A DNA stretch of 64,000 bases from JAEYFP01 sp047602645 (GTDB lineage Bacteria; Bacillota; Clostridia; Lachnospirales; Lachnospiraceae): assembly GCA_047602645.1 (NCBI GenBank), contig JASGGU010000001.1, positions 156,354 through 220,353 of the forward strand, given 5' to 3'. A program made the position numbers and the translations under genes. Of this stretch, positions 50,532 to 59,877 are shown one piece after another. Position 1 is the first letter of the stretch; the number at the start of each line of letters is the position of its first letter. The notes beneath the pieces are model-generated. The model made no database searches. It saw only the letters and a program-made list of their open reading frames with translations, and was not told the origin of the DNA.

Positions 50532-53027
50532 ATGATATTTCAAACATTAAATGGAAATTGGGTTATGAACGAGAAGGGTTCGGAAGCCTATATCGAGGCG
50601 AAGGTTCCGGGCTCTGTTTTATCTGCGTTGCTCGTCCAGCACAGGGTGCCTGACCCGTTTTTCGGAACAAACGAATATGAGACACGGGAGCTGTTCCGCA
50701 AGGACTATTATTTTACGAGGGAATTTGAAGTGCTGCCGGAGCTTTTTGAACAGGAGCACATCCGGCTTTGCTGTAAGGGGATCGATACGCTCTCAAAGAT
50801 TTATATTAACGGGATCCCGCTCGGACAGACGGAGAATATGCACCGCACTTATAATTATGAGGTGAAAAATTATCTGCGCACGGGTGTGAATGTCATTACA
50901 ATAGAGATTTTGTCACCCATTAATTATATTGAAAATTATAAAACCGGTCTTGGCAAAAACATCACTTATATCCCCCAGGGAGGGATGAAGGGCAACCAGT
51001 TTATCAGAAAAGCACATTGTATGTTTGGTTGGGACTGGGGTGCACAGGTTCCCGACTGCGGTATTTGGAGAAGCATTGACTTGATCGGTTACAGCTTGAT
51101 CAGGCTGGATGACGTCGAAATTATCCAGCGTCATGAAAAGAAAAAGGTCACTTTGGAAATTCATGTTTCGGCTGAAATTATCAGAAAAAGCACTTATATT
51201 ATTCAGGCGGAGCTTGTGACGCCTGACGGACGTGTCAGTGCAATCACAGAGACGATGGAGGGCGGCAATGCCGTTCTCACAATGGAAATTGAAAATCCGA
51301 AAATCTGGTGGCCGAACGGCTTCGGTGATCAGCCGCTTTATACGGTAAGCGTGTTTGCTCTGGATATGAACGGAAATCAGTGGGATTCCAAGAGCTATCG
51401 GGTTGGCCTTCGGACGCTGACGGTGAGTCAGGAAAAGGATGAATTCGGAAATGAATTCTGTTTCGTGGTGAATGGTGTCAAGATCTTTTCGATGGGAGCC
51501 AACTATATCCCCGAGGATACGATTTATTCGTTTGTCACGAAGGAAAAAATTGATTATCTGCTGAAGGCTGCCGTCAAGAGCAATTTTAATACAATTCGTG
51601 TGTGGGGCGGCGGCTACTATCCGTCCGATACGTTTTATGATCTGTGCGACGAATACGGGCTGATTGTATGGCAGGATCTGATGTTTGCCTGCAATGTCTA
51701 TGAGCTCACCGAGGACTTCAGGAAAAATATCGAGGCAGAAGCAGTCGATAATATCACAAGAATCCGTCATCATGCATGCCTCGGTCTGATCTGCGGCAAT
51801 AATGAAATTGAGTCGGGCTGGGATCACTGGCCGGATATCATGCACCATTCGGAAGCCTTAAAGCGTGATTATGTGCGGATGTTTGAAGAAATTCTTCCGC
51901 AGATTGCGTCAAACTGCGCACCCCAGACGTTCTATTGGCATTCCTCCCCTTCTTCGGGCGGCCGGTTCGACAAGCCGGATGATGAGACGAGGGGTGACTG
52001 CCATTATTGGGATGTATGGCACGGATTGAAGCCGTTTACAGCCTATAAGGAGCATTCTATGCGCTTCTGCTCGGAATTTGGTTTTCAGTCCTTCCCATCG
52101 GTCAAGACAGTAAAGACATTTACCAAGGAGGAGGATCGCAATATTTTCTCCGAGGTCATGGAAAGCCATCAGAAGAATGCAGGTGCAAATGGGAAAATTC
52201 TCTTTTATTTATCGGAGAACTTTCTGTATCCAAAGGATTTTGAAAGCCTTTTATATATTACGCAGCTGATGCAGGCGCTTGCCGTGAAATATGGTGTGGA
52301 GCATTGGCGCAGACAGCGCGGGCGCTGCATGGGAACGCTTTACTGGCAGTTAAACGACAGCTGGCCGGTTGCTTCCTGGTCCAGTATTGACTATTTCGGA
52401 CGATGGAAAGCACTGCAATATATGGCAAAGGATTTTTATGCGCAGATTGCCGGTTCCATCGAAAGAAGCGGAAAGATTGCTTCGGTTTATATTCAGAACG
52501 AAACACGGGATTTCGAGAGCAGGCGTGTCAAGGTGAGTCTGCAGACGCTTGATTTCAGACTTTTGCATGAGGCGGAGTATGAAGTGGAGATCAAGCCGTT
52601 TGAAGCGCTGAAGGTATGTGAGATTGATTATGCGCCTTATATTAAAGGCATTGAAAATCGGGTATTTATGGAGGCGGTATTCCTTGATGAGGATGATGCA
52701 GTTGTTTCTTCGGAGATAGAAATCTTTGTGCCGTATAAGCGTCTTGCATTGGAAGGATCCTCTATTTCCTATTCGGTGATCGAGCTTGCCGACGAATATG
52801 TAATTCGGATGATGTCAGGCGGATTTGCAGCCTTTGTGGAGCTGGATTTGAGACAGGCTGATGCTGTTTTCAGCGAGAACTTCTTCCATTTGACGAGTAA
52901 GCGGGAAAAAGCAATTAAACTGAAAAAAACCGATATCCGTTATTTAACCTATGGGGTACCGGAAATCCAAAACGGATATGAGTTGGAGCAGCAGCTTGTT
53001 ATTCGGACGTTGCGTGATACCTACTGA
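50532..53027 (+). CDS. Beta-mannosidase, glycoside hydrolase family 2
   Basis: An 831-residue GH2 enzyme with the N-terminal jelly roll (from LNGNWVM; WVMNEKGSEAYIEAKVPGSV), a sandwich domain and the catalytic barrel. The acid/base is E425 in CGNNEIESGWD and the nucleophile E515 in CSEFGFQSFP, both placed as in beta-mannosidases. No signal peptide is present, so it works inside the cell on imported manno-oligosaccharides. The LacI-type regulator follows 31 bases later, which is probably its own controller. GAAGGAG precedes the ATG. Confidence 0.93.
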   Translation: MIFQTLNGNWVMNEKGSEAYIEAKVPGSVLSALLVQHRVPDPFFGTNEYETRELFRKDYYFTREFEVLPELFEQEHIRLCCKGIDTLSKIYINGIPLGQTENMHRTYNYEVKNYLRTGVNVITIEILSPINYIENYKTGLGKNITYIPQGGMKGNQFIRKAHCMFGWDWGAQVPDCGIWRSIDLIGYSLIRLDDVEIIQRHEKKKVTLEIHVSAEIIRKSTYIIQAELVTPDGRVSAITETMEGGNAVLTMEIENPKIWWPNGFGDQPLYTVSVFALDMNGNQWDSKSYRVGLRTLTVSQEKDEFGNEFCFVVNGVKIFSMGANYIPEDTIYSFVTKEKIDYLLKAAVKSNFNTIRVWGGGYYPSDTFYDLCDEYGLIVWQDLMFACNVYELTEDFRKNIEAEAVDNITRIRHHACLGLICGNNEIESGWDHWPDIMHHSEALKRDYVRMFEEILPQIASNCAPQTFYWHSSPSSGGRFDKPDDETRGDCHYWDVWHGLKPFTAYKEHSMRFCSEFGFQSFPSVKTVKTFTKEEDRNIFSEVMESHQKNAGANGKILFYLSENFLYPKDFESLLYITQLMQALAVKYGVEHWRRQRGRCMGTLYWQLNDSWPVASWSSIDYFGRWKALQYMAKDFYAQIAGSIERSGKIASVYIQNETRDFESRRVKVSLQTLDFRLLHEAEYEVEIKPFEALKVCEIDYAPYIKGIENRVFMEAVFLDEDDAVVSSEIEIFVPYKRLALEGSSISYSVIELADEYVIRMMSGGFAAFVELDLRQADAVFSENFFHLTSKREKAIKLKKTDIRYLTYGVPEIQNGYELEQQLVIRTLRDTY

Positions 53028-53058
53028 AAAAGACTGAAAGATAAGGAAGAGGAACACT

Positions 53059-54090
53059 ATGGCAAAAGCAGTGAAATTATCGGACATCGCTGAAAGGGTA
53101 GGCGTGAGTACGGTGTCCGTTTCAAAGGCGCTTTCCGGAAAGGGGGGCGTGAGCAGTCAGATACAGGATCAGATTGAACAGGTGGCAAAAGAGCTTGGTT
53201 ATATCTCCAAGGCGGATGCGATGAAAAGAAAAAACGGGAGTACGGGAAACATCGGTGTCCTCCTTCCGCAGCGTTTTGTGGGGCAGAATACGTTTTACTG
53301 GGGACTGTATCAGGAAATTGTCAATGGGCTTGCGGCGCGGGGGTATTATGGAATTTTGGAACTGCTGTCGGTGGAAGATGAAAGAGCAAATGTCATTCCG
53401 AAAATGATTGTCGATAAAAAGGTGGACGGTGTCATTGTACTGGGACAGGCACGTGCGGAATTCACGAAATTTCTTTACGAGATCCAGCTCGTGCCGGTCA
53501 TTTTTTTGGATTATTATGTCGGGAAGGGTGAGTATGATACGGTTATTTCCGATGGTTTTCACGGTATGTACAGGCTGACGAATTATTTAATCGAAATGGG
53601 GCATAAGGAAATTGGATTTGTCGGCACAACACTTGCGACAAGCAGCATTACGGATCGGTATCTCGGCTATGTCAAGGCACTTATGGAAGCGGGCATTGAG
53701 CCGAAGAAGGAATGGCTCATTCCGGACAGGGAGCTTGGCACGGACGCATTTATTGAGTTTGTGCTTCCGGAAGAGATGCCGACTGCGTTTGCATGCAACT
53801 GTGATGTCGTTGCATATCGCCTGATCAGAAAGCTAAAAGAACAGGGACTTGGTGTTCCGGAGGATATTTCGATCGTCGGCTATGATAATTATGCCTATGA
53901 GGACGATTCTCAGGATCCGGTCACAACCTATGATGTCGGCATGCGCAGAATGGCCGAAACATGTGTAAAGACACTTGTGAACAAAATTTACGGTGACCGA
54001 TATTATAAGGGTGTTCAGATCGTGACGGGGCATATTATCTATAAAAAAAGTGTCAGGGATGTCGGCCGGGGAGGCAGAGGGCATGATTGA
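53059..54090 (+). CDS. LacI-family transcriptional regulator
   Basis: A 343-residue LacI-type repressor: helix-turn-helix KLSDIAERVGVSTVSVSKAL at residues 5-24, then a sugar-binding domain (about 60-335). It follows the beta-mannosidase gene on the same strand and probably responds to mannose-containing sugars. GGAAGAGGAA precedes the ATG. Its end overlaps the start of the small DUF4250 gene by 8 bases. Confidence 0.93.
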   Translation: MAKAVKLSDIAERVGVSTVSVSKALSGKGGVSSQIQDQIEQVAKELGYISKADAMKRKNGSTGNIGVLLPQRFVGQNTFYWGLYQEIVNGLAARGYYGILELLSVEDERANVIPKMIVDKKVDGVIVLGQARAEFTKFLYEIQLVPVIFLDYYVGKGEYDTVISDGFHGMYRLTNYLIEMGHKEIGFVGTTLATSSITDRYLGYVKALMEAGIEPKKEWLIPDRELGTDAFIEFVLPEEMPTAFACNCDVVAYRLIRKLKEQGLGVPEDISIVGYDNYAYEDDSQDPVTTYDVGMRRMAETCVKTLVNKIYGDRYYKGVQIVTGHIIYKKSVRDVGRGGRGHD

Positions 54091-54262
54091 AATACCGAAG
54101 GATCCTGTCATCCTGTTGAGCTTTGTCAATATGAAGCTGCGGGATTTTTATCATAGTCCGCGCGAGCTGTGTACGGATTTGGGGATTGACCAGCAGGCGC
54201 TTTACAAAAAGCTGGAGGCCATCGGTTACCTTTATGACGAGGCAGGCAACCAGTTTCGATAG
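54083..54262 (+). CDS. Small DUF4250-family protein
   Basis: A 59-residue protein: IPKDPVILLSFVNMKLRDFY, then a short helix-turn-helix-like segment (LCTDLGIDQQALYKKLEAIG). The family DUF4250 is common in clostridia and has no known function; the second part looks able to bind DNA. GGGGAGG lies 8 bases before the ATG at 54083. It overlaps the LacI gene by 8 bases and touches the next gene's possible GTG, so it is part of the same operon. Confidence 0.8.
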   Translation: MIEIPKDPVILLSFVNMKLRDFYHSPRELCTDLGIDQQALYKKLEAIGYLYDEAGNQFR

Positions 54263-55047
54263 TGACACTCCGCAGAGGAGGTGTTCCCCCAGTAGAGATA
54301 AGTGGACAGAAACGCGCATATTCTATAGCAAGAACAAAAGCAAGGATAGATCAACAGATGCTGGATACAATGAAGCGCGTTTGCTTTTTTCTGTTTCTAA
54401 TCGATTTTGTGATTATTGCCTGCATGATCAAGCAGAATCGGGAATATGAACGGATGCAGCAGGTACTTGAAACCGTTCAGAAAGCCGGACAAAAGCCGAA
54501 GATAGCCATTACCTTTGATGACGGGCCAAGTGCGGAGTATACGGAGCCGGTTTTGGATGTCCTGGAGGAAAAAGGGGTCAAGGCTACTTTTTTTATTATG
54601 GGAAAGTGTATTGAAGGTAACGAGGATATCTTAAGGCGTATGAGTGCGGAGGGACATCTGATCGGTAATCATACATTTCATCATGTCAACCTGACAGAGC
54701 TAAGCGAGGAGGAGGTGTGCGAGGAGCTTACGACGACAGCCTCTCTGATCAAGGAACTGACGGGGCAGAGCGTGGAATTTGTGAGACCGCCGTTTGGTGC
54801 ATGGAGTGATAAGGCGGAATGCGTGACAGACATGATTCCCGTGCTTTGGACGATTGACACGCTGGACTGGTGCTATCAGAGCGCACCGAAAAGCCTTGCG
54901 AAGGTAGTGGGCAAGGTAAAGGAAAATGACATCATTCTGATGCACGATCAATACCCGGAAACCGTCGAGGCACTTGCGATGATCATTGATTATCTGCAGT
55001 CGGAGGGCTACGAGCTTGTTACGGTGGATGAGATTTTGCTGGATTGA
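54262..55047 (+). CDS. Polysaccharide deacetylase (NodB domain), membrane-anchored
   Basis: A protein of up to 261 residues with one membrane anchor (about 38-55 from the GTG start) and a NodB domain outside the cell. Motifs are present: ITFDDGPS (motif 1), GNHTFHHVN (motif 2, metal His residues), VRPPFGA (motif 3), DTLDW and ILMHD. It should remove acetyl groups from peptidoglycan or another wall polymer. The start is uncertain: GTG at 54262 overlaps the previous stop, while ATG at 54358 lies at the start of the membrane anchor. Confidence 0.88.
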   Translation: MTLRRGGVPPVEISGQKRAYSIARTKARIDQQMLDTMKRVCFFLFLIDFVIIACMIKQNREYERMQQVLETVQKAGQKPKIAITFDDGPSAEYTEPVLDVLEEKGVKATFFIMGKCIEGNEDILRRMSAEGHLIGNHTFHHVNLTELSEEEVCEELTTTASLIKELTGQSVEFVRPPFGAWSDKAECVTDMIPVLWTIDTLDWCYQSAPKSLAKVVGKVKENDIILMHDQYPETVEALAMIIDYLQSEGYELVTVDEILLD

Positions 55048-55071
55048 TCCGGGAAAAGGAGTTTGATTTAC

Positions 55072-56403
55072 ATGGATTTGTTTACTTATATGCGGGAAAG
55101 CAACATGGAAAAAGATTCGCCGCTTGCGGCCAGGCTAAGGCCGACGACACTTGAGGAAGTGGTCGGACAGCGGCATATCATCGGAAAGGATAAGCTGCTT
55201 TACCGTGCAATTAAAGCGGACAAGCTGAGCTCGATCATATTTTACGGGCCGCCGGGGACCGGCAAGACGACGCTTGCCAAAGTCATCGCACATACGACAA
55301 GCGCGGAATTTACCCAGCTCAACGCGACGGTCTCCGGTAAAAAGGATATGGAGGAGGTGACTGCCAAGGCGAAGGATGTGCTTGGCATGTACGGGAAAAA
55401 GACAATTCTGTTTATCGATGAGATTCACCGTTTCAATAAGGGGCAGCAGGACTACCTGCTTCCGTTCGTTGAGGACGGGACGCTCATTTTGATCGGTGCA
55501 ACGACGGAAAATCCGTATTTTGAAGTGAACGGGGCTTTACTTTCCAGATCTATCATTTTTGAATTGAAACCGCTCGAAAAAGAGGATATCGGGATTTTGC
55601 TTAAGCGGGCAGTATATGATAAGGAAAAGGGGATGGGCGCTTATGACGCTGTGATTGACGCAGAGGCGCTTGAGTTTCTCTCTGACATTTCAAATGGGGA
55701 TGCGAGAGCTGCGCTGAATGCGGTAGAGCTTGGTATCATGACGACGGATCGTGCCGCAGACGGGAAGATCCATCTCACGATCGATGTCGCTTCCGAATGT
55801 ATTCAAAAGCGTGTGATCCGCTATGATAAGAGCGGTGACAACCACTATGATACGATTTCAGCCTTTATTAAAAGTATGAGGGGATCGGATCCGGACGCTG
55901 CGGTGCTGTATCTTGCAAAGATGCTGTATGCGGGGGAAAGTGTAACGTTTATTGCGCGCAGGATCATGATCTGTGCGGCGGAGGATGTAGGCAATGCGGA
56001 TCCGATGGCATTGACCGTGGCGGTCGCAGCAGCACAGGCGGTAGAGAGGATCGGCATGCCGGAGTCACAGATTATTCTTTCGCAGGCAGTCATTTATGTG
56101 GCGTCCGCACCCAAGAGCAATGCGGCGGTGGAGGCAATCGGACAGGCGACGGAAGCGGTTTCTTCGACGAAGAACTTAACGATACCGGTGCATTTGCAGG
56201 ATGCTCATTACAAGGGAGCAGCCAAGCTCGGACATGGAGAAGGCTACAAATATGCGCATAGTTATCCAAACAATTATGTAAAGCAGCAGTATCTTCCTTA
56301 CGAGTTAAGCGGCAGGGAATTTTATCACCCTTCGGGGAACGGCTATGAGAAAAAAATAAGGGAACATATGAAGCGGTTGAAGGAGCAGGCGGTAAAAGAC
56401 TGA
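55072..56403 (+). CDS. rarA: Replication-associated AAA+ ATPase RarA/MgsA
   Basis: A 443-residue clamp-loader-like ATPase. It begins PLAARLRPTTLEEVVGQRHI, with Walker A GPPGTGKTT, Walker B ILFIDEIHRFN and sensor 1 GATTENP. The C-terminal tetramerisation domain (about 260-440) is complete. RarA acts at blocked replication forks with SSB and RecA. AGGAG lies 10 bases before the ATG at 55072. It ends the operon; the cobalamin promoter and riboswitch start right after it. Confidence 0.95.
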   Translation: MDLFTYMRESNMEKDSPLAARLRPTTLEEVVGQRHIIGKDKLLYRAIKADKLSSIIFYGPPGTGKTTLAKVIAHTTSAEFTQLNATVSGKKDMEEVTAKAKDVLGMYGKKTILFIDEIHRFNKGQQDYLLPFVEDGTLILIGATTENPYFEVNGALLSRSIIFELKPLEKEDIGILLKRAVYDKEKGMGAYDAVIDAEALEFLSDISNGDARAALNAVELGIMTTDRAADGKIHLTIDVASECIQKRVIRYDKSGDNHYDTISAFIKSMRGSDPDAAVLYLAKMLYAGESVTFIARRIMICAAEDVGNADPMALTVAVAAAQAVERIGMPESQIILSQAVIYVASAPKSNAAVEAIGQATEAVSSTKNLTIPVHLQDAHYKGAAKLGHGEGYKYAHSYPNNYVKQQYLPYELSGREFYHPSGNGYEKKIREHMKRLKEQAVKD

Positions 56404-56408
56404 GGCGC

Positions 56409-56437
56409 TTGTCAAACCGTTTCATTTATAGTATGAT
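56409..56437 (+). promoter_or_regulatory. Promoter of the cobalamin operon
   Basis: TTGTCA (56409-56414) and TATGAT (56432-56437) are 17 bases apart, just before the riboswitch. Confidence 0.7.
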
Positions 56438-56462
56438 AGTTCGGTAACAAACTGAATCCGAA

Positions 56463-56640
56463 TAAGGTGTCAGAAGGGCAAAAGCCCGGTTCTGATGAAA
56501 AGGGAAACAGGTGCAAATCCTGTACGAACTCGTCACTGTGATAAGGGAGTTGCGGCAAACAGCCACTGAGAAATTGGGAAGGCAGCCGTTAATGATGATC
56601 TTTCAGCCAGGAGACCTGCCTTATTTGAAAGAAATTGCCG
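56463..56640 (+). ncRNA. Cobalamin (adenosylcobalamin) riboswitch
   Basis: The leader contains the conserved aptamer parts: GGGAAACAGGTGCAAATCC (56501-56519), GTCACTGTGATAAGGG (56533-56548), GCCACTG (56561-56567) and the B12 box AGCCAGGAGACCTGCC (56605-56620). It lies between the operon promoter and cobQ. With cobalamin bound it should favour the terminator at 56694 and turn the synthesis genes off. The outer limits are approximate. Confidence 0.93.
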
Positions 56641-56693
56641 CCACGAGTAATTGGTCCGGAAGAGCTGAGGAATAGGGATTATGATGCCTGTTG

Positions 56694-56731
56694 AACCTTC
56701 GCGTCCATTTTTGTGGTGCGGAGGTTTTTTT
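56694..56731 (+). terminator. Riboswitch terminator whose right arm holds the cobQ ribosome-binding site
   Basis: A 9-bp stem (AACCTTCGC with GCGGAGGTT, one G-U) is followed by seven T bases. The right arm includes GGAGG (56720-56724), 7 bases before the cobQ ATG at 56732. The same hairpin could thus end transcription and hide the ribosome-binding site. Confidence 0.8.
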
Positions 56732-58225
56732 ATGTCCAAATCGATCATGATACAGGGGACGATGTCGAGTGCAGGAAAAAGTCTGATTGCGGCAGGTCTT
56801 TGCAGAATTTTTAAACAGGATGGATTGCGGGTGGCCCCTTTTAAATCCCAGAATATGGCGTTGAATTCGTATATTACGCGGGAAGGACTGGAGATGGGCC
56901 GCGCTCAGGTGATGCAGGCTGAGGCGGCGGGAATCGAACCGTCGGTCCGGATGAATCCGATCCTGTTAAAGCCTACGAATGATTCCGCTTCCCAGATCAT
57001 TGTCTGTGGAGAGGTATTTGCCAATATGGGCGCAAAGGAATACTTCGCCTATAAAAAAAAGCTGATTCCGACCGTGAGAGCCGCCTACGAAAAGCTGTCC
57101 GGGGAATATGACGTTCTCGTCATTGAGGGTGCGGGAAGTCCGGCCGAGATTAATTTGAAAGAAAACGATATTGTTAATATGGGCATGGCCGAAATTGCGG
57201 ATGCACCGGTTTTGCTTGTGGGAGACATTGATCGGGGAGGAGTGTTTGCTCAGCTTCTCGGGACGATGCTGCTGCTTGAAAAGCAGGAACAGGAGCGGGT
57301 AAAGGGCTTTCTGATCAATAAATTCCGGGGTGATAAATCCATTCTGATGCCGGGTGTTCGGATGCTGGAGGAAAAGAGCGGAAAGCGTGTGACGGGTATT
57401 ATTCCTTATATGAAGCTTTTGCTGGAGGACGAGGACAGTCTGACCGGGCGTTTTGAAAAAAGAAAGGCTGCGTTGATCGATATTGTCGTCATTCGTTTTC
57501 CGCATATTTCGAATTTCTCCGATTTCACAGTATTTGAACAGTTTGAGGAGGTATCTCTCCGCTATGTGACAAATGAAAAGGAACTGGGAAATCCGGATCT
57601 GATTCTGCTTCCGGGCAGTAAAAATACGATGCGCGATTTAGCATGGATGCGAGAAAACGGCTTGGAGGCATCCGTCAAAAAACATGCTTCAGATACGGTG
57701 CTGTTTGGGATTTGCGGCGGCTATCAGATGCTTGGCATGCACATTGCGGACCCGATGGCAGTAGAAGAAGGGGGAAGCATCAGAGGGATGGAACTGCTTC
57801 CCATCGAAACGCAGCTGCTTACCTCCAAAATAAGGACAAGGGTAACCGGAAGGCTTACGGCGCTTACAGGGAGCCTGAAACCGCTGTCCGGCATGGAAGT
57901 GGAAGGCTATGAAATCCATATGGGAGAGAGTAAAACAAGAAAGCCGATTCCTGAGCTTGGCCGGATTACGGAGGAGGGGAGCGGCATAAGTAAGCCGGAC
58001 GGATGCTTTGCGGAGGATATTTACGGAACATATATGCATGGGATTTTTGACAAGGGAGCTGTTGCGGCAGTGTTGATCGGTTTGCTTGCGGAAAAAAAGG
58101 GGATTCGCTTCACCTGTGATAAAAAAGCAGATTACCGGACATTTAAGGAAAGCCAGTATGACAAGCTCGCAGATACGCTGCGGGAGAGCCTGGATATGGA
58201 TGCCATTTATCAATTAATAGAATAA
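56732..58225 (+). CDS. cobQ: Cobyric acid synthase
   Basis: A 497-residue amidotransferase that adds four amide groups to adenosylcobyrinic acid a,c-diamide. The N-terminal P-loop-like ATPase (GTMSSAGKSLIAAGLCR) and DRGGVFAQLLG are present; the C-terminal glutaminase has its Cys in FGICGGYQMLG and the His in GTYMHGIF. The ATG at 56732 is used, as the in-frame ATGs at 56681 and 56684 lie inside the leader hairpin. It is the first gene of a late-cobalamin operon of at least nine genes. Confidence 0.96.
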   Translation: MSKSIMIQGTMSSAGKSLIAAGLCRIFKQDGLRVAPFKSQNMALNSYITREGLEMGRAQVMQAEAAGIEPSVRMNPILLKPTNDSASQIIVCGEVFANMGAKEYFAYKKKLIPTVRAAYEKLSGEYDVLVIEGAGSPAEINLKENDIVNMGMAEIADAPVLLVGDIDRGGVFAQLLGTMLLLEKQEQERVKGFLINKFRGDKSILMPGVRMLEEKSGKRVTGIIPYMKLLLEDEDSLTGRFEKRKAALIDIVVIRFPHISNFSDFTVFEQFEEVSLRYVTNEKELGNPDLILLPGSKNTMRDLAWMRENGLEASVKKHASDTVLFGICGGYQMLGMHIADPMAVEEGGSIRGMELLPIETQLLTSKIRTRVTGRLTALTGSLKPLSGMEVEGYEIHMGESKTRKPIPELGRITEEGSGISKPDGCFAEDIYGTYMHGIFDKGAVAAVLIGLLAEKKGIRFTCDKKADYRTFKESQYDKLADTLRESLDMDAIYQLIE

Positions 58226-58231
58226 GAGGGC

Positions 58232-59299
58232 ATGGAAATGACAAAAGAGGAATTATACGGGCTCCGGTTCCGTGAGCCGGACTCCATAACAGAACAGATC
58301 ATCAAGGACCGGTGGGACAATCTTGCAAAGCCGCTGGACGGGCTCGGACAGTTTGAATCGATGATCGGGAGACTCGGAGCAATTACGGGCATGCAGGAGG
58401 TGAATCTGACCAAAAAGCTTGTGCTCATTTTCTGTGCGGACAACGGTATCGTGGAGGAAGGAGTCAGCCAGACCGGGCAGGAAGTAACAGCCATCGTAGC
58501 GGAAAATATGGCGAAGGGGCAAAGCTCGGTCTGCAAAATGGCCGCCTGTATTGGTGCAGATACGGCAGTGATTGATATCGGCGTCAGCCGGGAGCTGACA
58601 AGCGATGGGATTGTGCATAAAAAGATTGCATATGGCACAAATAATTTTTCAAAGGAACCGGCGATGTCTGAGGCGCAGGCACTTCAGGCGATAGAAATCG
58701 GCATCGAGCTTGTGAAGGAATATAAAGAAGCCGGATACGCTATTTTAGCATTGGGTGAGATGGGGATCGGAAATACAACAACAGGAAGCGCCGTGGCTGC
58801 GGCTTTACTCGGCTGTCCGGCCGATGTTGCCGTCGGAAAGGGAGCAGGTCTTTCCGAGGCAGGGCTGCTGAAAAAAAGAAAAGTGGTCGGGGCTGCGCTG
58901 CAAAAATACCGGCTGTCCAATGCCGATGCACTGACCGTTCTTACACATGTCGGAGGTCTGGATATCGCCGCGTTGGCAGGCGTTTGTATCGGCGGTGCGC
59001 TTTATCGGATTCCGGTTGTTCTGGACGGTGCGATCAGCGCCTCTGCCGCGCTTTTAGCGGAACGGCTGCTGCCGGGTGTGAAGGATTTTTTGATCCCGTC
59101 CCATATGAGCAGAGAGCCTGTGGCGAAGCTTCTGCTGCAGGAGTTAAAGCTGCATCCGGTGATCGATGCGGACATGGCACTCGGAGAGGGTACCGGAGCA
59201 GTTCTGCTTTTGTCCCTGCTTGAAACAGTTCTTTCCGTATACCGGCAGCAGGCAAGCTTTCAGGATGCGGCGATCGAGAAGTACCGGAGAAATCTGTGA
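58232..59299 (+). CDS. cobT: Nicotinate-nucleotide:dimethylbenzimidazole phosphoribosyltransferase
   Basis: A 355-residue enzyme that makes the alpha-ribotide of the lower ligand base from nicotinate mononucleotide. Signature stretches include KPLDGLGQFE, FCADNGIVEEGVSQTG and GEMGIGNTTT, and the general base Glu near the C-terminus lies in ALGEGTGAVLLL. It starts 6 bases after cobQ; ATG 58238 is an alternative first codon. Its substrate nicotinate mononucleotide is the product of the NadC encoded about 38 kb upstream. Confidence 0.95.
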   Translation: MEMTKEELYGLRFREPDSITEQIIKDRWDNLAKPLDGLGQFESMIGRLGAITGMQEVNLTKKLVLIFCADNGIVEEGVSQTGQEVTAIVAENMAKGQSSVCKMAACIGADTAVIDIGVSRELTSDGIVHKKIAYGTNNFSKEPAMSEAQALQAIEIGIELVKEYKEAGYAILALGEMGIGNTTTGSAVAAALLGCPADVAVGKGAGLSEAGLLKKRKVVGAALQKYRLSNADALTVLTHVGGLDIAALAGVCIGGALYRIPVVLDGAISASAALLAERLLPGVKDFLIPSHMSREPVAKLLLQELKLHPVIDADMALGEGTGAVLLLSLLETVLSVYRQQASFQDAAIEKYRRNL

Positions 59300-59313
59300 A
59301 GGAGGGGAAGCGG

Positions 59314-59877
59314 ATGATGACGCTCATGATAGGCGGGAGCGGCAGCGGAAAATCAGCTTATGCCGAGAAACGTGCATGTGAAGCAAGCCGGCAGGAGAAT
59401 CCTTTCAAAAATGCGCCCCTTTATTATCTGGCGACGATGCGGGTTATGGACGAGGAGGGGAAACAGAAGGTTAGGCGCCACCGGGTACAGCGGGGAAGAA
59501 AAGGCTTTCTGACAATTGAACAGCCTGCCAATATCGAGGAAGCAAAAGTGCAAATTGCCTATGGCGGAACGGTGCTGCTCGAATGTCTCTCTAATCTGGC
59601 CGCCAATGAAATGTTTTCGGGGCCGTCTAAAAAGGATGCGGACCGGACCGCTGCCGATGTAATACGCGGCATCCGGCAGCTTTCGGAACAGGCAGGACAG
59701 CTGTTTATTGTGACAGGCCAGGTGTTTGAAGATGGGATTGCATATCAGGAAGGAACCAAAGACTACATGGATGCGTTAGGAAAGATTAACTGTGAGCTGG
59801 CAAGGATGGCCGACGAGGTGATTGAGGTTGTCGCGGGAATCCCCGTTGTCATCAAAAAGAGACGGGAGGAATCATGA
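59314..59877 (+). CDS. cobU: Adenosylcobinamide kinase / guanylyltransferase
   Basis: A 187-residue enzyme with the P-loop GGSGSGKSAYAE and the later segment DYMDALGKINCELARMADEVIEVVAGIP, both typical of CobU. It phosphorylates adenosylcobinamide and then attaches GMP. The His used for guanylylation fits at RRHRVQRG. The ATG at 59314 follows GGAGGGG; a GTG at 59296 overlaps the cobT stop region. Its stop overlaps the cobS start. A second, diverged CobU-like gene lies two genes downstream. Confidence 0.92.
   Translation: MMTLMIGGSGSGKSAYAEKRACEASRQENPFKNAPLYYLATMRVMDEEGKQKVRRHRVQRGRKGFLTIEQPANIEEAKVQIAYGGTVLLECLSNLAANEMFSGPSKKDADRTAADVIRGIRQLSEQAGQLFIVTGQVFEDGIAYQEGTKDYMDALGKINCELARMADEVIEVVAGIPVVIKKRREES

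Noticed and set aside
54262..54360. A confident choice of deacetylase start
   Set aside because: GTG 54262 overlaps the previous stop but has a poor ribosome-binding site; ATG 54358 would start right at the membrane anchor. A good AGGAGG at 54275 has no in-frame start codon behind it. I left the longer form and flagged the doubt.
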